This document shows positions 57,365 to 64,000 of a DNA stretch of 64,000 nt, one piece after another; position 1 is the first letter of the stretch; each line of letters starts with the position of its first letter. The notes below the pieces were generated by a model. It was given only the letters and a program-made list of their open reading frames with translations. It was not told the origin of the DNA and made no database searches. The DNA lies in the NCBI GenBank assembly GCA_950295325.1, contig OX485805.1, forward strand, positions 2,726,501-2,790,500, in the 5' to 3' direction. The position numbers were made by a program, and so were the translations under genes. Origin of the DNA: Polytrichum commune (Eukaryota > Streptophyta > Polytrichopsida > Polytrichales > Polytrichaceae).

Positions 57365-58335
57365 ATGGCTAAGATGTTTCATTTTTGTCCTAAGTGCATG
57401 ATTAACGCCTTAATTGTTGTGTTATTAGCCTAATGATATCATACTTATACCAATTGTTGCCTTATTAAACTAACCCATAGCCTAAGCCATACCATATGCT
57501 TGATTAAATGCTTAAATGTTACATTTTTATCGTAGGTGTGTGATTAGCACCCTCATTATTTTGTTCAAACCTAATGCTATCATATTTATGCTAATTGTTG
57601 TGTTATTAGACTAACCCATAGCCTAATGCACGCCGAAGTCCTGATTAACGATTTATATGTTTCATTTTTATCTTAAGTGTATGATTAACGCCTTAATTGT
57701 TGTGTTATTAGCCTAATGCTAACACACTTATACTAAATGTTGCTTTATTATAATAACTCGTACCCTAAGCCATACCATATGCTTGATTAAATGCTTAAAT
57801 GTTTCATTTTAATCTTAAGTGTGTGATTAGCACCCTAATTGTTGTGTTATTAGCCCAATGCTATCATATTTATGCTAATTGTTGTGTTATTAGATTAACT
57901 CATAGCCTAAGCCATACCATAAGCTTGATTAAATGCTTGAATGTTTCATTTTTTTTTGAATCTCAAGTGTGTGATTAGCGCCCTAATCATTGCCTTATTA
58001 GTCTAATGCTATCATATTTATGCTAATTATTGTGTTATTAGACTAACTCATAGCCTAAGCCATACCATAAGCTTGATTAAATGCTTGAATGTTTCATTTT
58101 TTTTTTTGAATCTCAAGTGTGTGATTAGCGCCCTAATCATTGCCTTATTAGTCTAATGCTATCATATTTATGCTAATTATTGTGTTATTAGACTAACTCA
58201 TAGCCTAAGCCATACCATAAGCTTGATTAAATGCTTGAATGTTTCATTTTTTTTTTTTTTGAATCTCAAATGTGTGATTAGTGCCCTAATTGTTGCCTTA
58301 TTAGTCTAATGCAATCATAATTGTTGCATTATCAG
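57365..58335. repeat. ~140-bp satellite-like tandem array, about seven copies
   Basis: Copies start near 57365, 57505, 57645, 57785, 57933, 58073 and 58221. The shared core is 'gattaaatgcttgaatgttt', a poly-T of variable length, 'gtgtgattagcgccctaat', 'ttgtgttattagactaac' and 'agcctaagccataccat'. Later copies are the most alike; length changes sit in the T-run. Confidence 0.9.
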
Positions 58336-58370
58336 AGGAGTGGATAAGAGAGAAGAAGAATTTATTTTCT

Positions 58371-58510
58371 AAAGATTGACGGTAGAGATGAGCCCAATCC
58401 AACGGATGAGCCCAGTTTGATCCATGTTGAGAATTCATTTTTTAAAGATTGACGGTAGAGATGAGCCCAATCCAACGGATGAGCCTAGTTTGACCCATGT
58501 TGAGAATTTA
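58371..58510. repeat. 73-bp direct duplication
   Basis: The block starting 'aaagattgacggtagagatg' occurs at 58371 and again at 58444 with few differences. Confidence 0.85.
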
Positions 58511-59511
58511 GGCCGAGCAAAAGCTCGTCCCCATTTCTTCAAATAGACCGGATAGTTTGGCACCAACATTGTGCCACCTAGGACGCCACATGGCATGAGT
58601 GAGTGTTCGGGCAGGCCCCTAGTATAAAAAGCCCTTGCCGGATTTTATGAAACCGAGCGATCCTATTGGCCCAAATTATGAGAGTTTGGGCCGGCCCTCA
58701 ATCCGGCCCCAGGATAAAGTGGCTCTTTATTATTAGCAATACATTTGGCAGAAAGAGAAGCCTGTAAGTTAGAGGAGCGCCAGATGTTGCATTGTGTGTT
58801 GATAGTTGCAACTGTAACTTGTACTTGCGATTGAAGCAACTTTAGCGAAAAATGCACTTAAGCTCGGATGCCACCTCGACGACGAAAAGATCTTCACCCT
58901 CCTCAGCAACCTCGGAGGAGAGTCGGAAGTGGGCACGCATACACACAAACACACAAACACACATGCGCGGCGCATGCTGCTGCTTAACTTAACGCAACTT
59001 AAACTAAAGCTTAAGTAGTTTGCTGCCAACTCATGAGTCAAGATTGCGCATTATTGAGATAAAGGAAAGGATGTAGTGGGGCCCCTGCGATCAACCGCTG
59101 ATGGGAGGGAGGGAATCGAGGAAGTTTTGGGGTGCGTAATTTGGGCATGCAGTGAGGGCGGTCGCTGGGTAAGCACATTTGAAGTGGAATCGGAAATTCA
59201 GTTGAATCTGCAATTTCAGCCTGGGAAGCCACATAAACATACATAGCTCTGAAGCTCATCATCAATTTGAACAAACTTTGAAGCGGTGGAGCACAAATAA
59301 GTGTGGGAGAAGGAAAGCAAAGTTGGGGTTCGCGACGGTAGCGTGTGGGAACAGCAATAAGGGTTAAGACGCAAAAAGGCGGTGGAAGAGTTTACTCTAA
59401 CTTGTTTCTTGGAAGGAAAGAGAAAGAGAAAGAGAAACAAGATCAACACACCCACCCTTCACTTGGATGCTGCTGGCAGCTTCAAGGAAAAGCATTGCAA
59501 GGAGATGATGA

Positions 59512-64000
<4,489 letters not shown>

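Overview
The window looks like nuclear DNA of a land plant, most likely a moss. The main clue is a disease-resistance gene with the order protein kinase - NB-ARC - LRR, the 'PNL' architecture known from mosses. Supporting clues are spliced genes of plant families (aminopeptidase P1, a phytepsin-type aspartic protease) and a small-RNA cluster behind a plant-type telo-box / site II promoter. More than half of the window is repeats or sequence I cannot assign. Species-level identity cannot be read from the sequence.

Layout. 1-660: the 3' end of an old LTR that stops inside the last leucine-rich repeat of the resistance gene. 721-5661 (-): PNL resistance gene, three exons, with about 20 nearly identical 72-bp LRR units. 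8387-9961 (-): a poorly resolved gene for a two-helix membrane protein. 10182-14211: two 660-bp inverted copies of an hAT-like element flanking a minus-strand cluster of C/D-box snoRNA candidates (about 11.46-12.14 kb) and its promoter (about 12.77-12.94 kb). 17239-26048 (-): complete 16-exon aminopeptidase P1 gene, reconstructed in frame as 677 residues. 26-29.8 kb: intergenic DNA with a MITE, microsatellites and a SINE-like piece.

29829-48067 (-): one large non-LTR retrotransposon, about 7.8 kb without its insertion. It carries a 2A-like peptide, an AP endonuclease, a reverse transcriptase, a Rossmann-like domain, RNase H, and a C-terminal CCHC plus restriction-like endonuclease. This is the dual-endonuclease (Dualen/RandI-like) design and is the most unusual system here. 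It is broken by frameshifts, a stop codon and a 10.4-kb Ty3/gypsy element (35473-45863) inserted into its ORF. The Ty3 element has LTRs of identical length with no difference seen by eye, a 5-bp target duplication and an intact 2079-residue gag-pol, so it is recent. 48120-50321 (-): a 733-residue orphan ORF, either a host gene or an ORF1-like protein of a retroelement.

50.3-59.6 kb: intergenic DNA with tandem repeats, a second MITE copy, a near-perfect 45-bp-arm hairpin and a 140-bp satellite. 59596-64000 (+): phytepsin-like aspartic protease, nine exons visible, running off the window; its first intron holds a duplicated copy of the catalytic exon end.

Exon boundaries were set by hand from GT-AG sites and phase consistency. 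Family names rest on motifs I recognise, not on searches.
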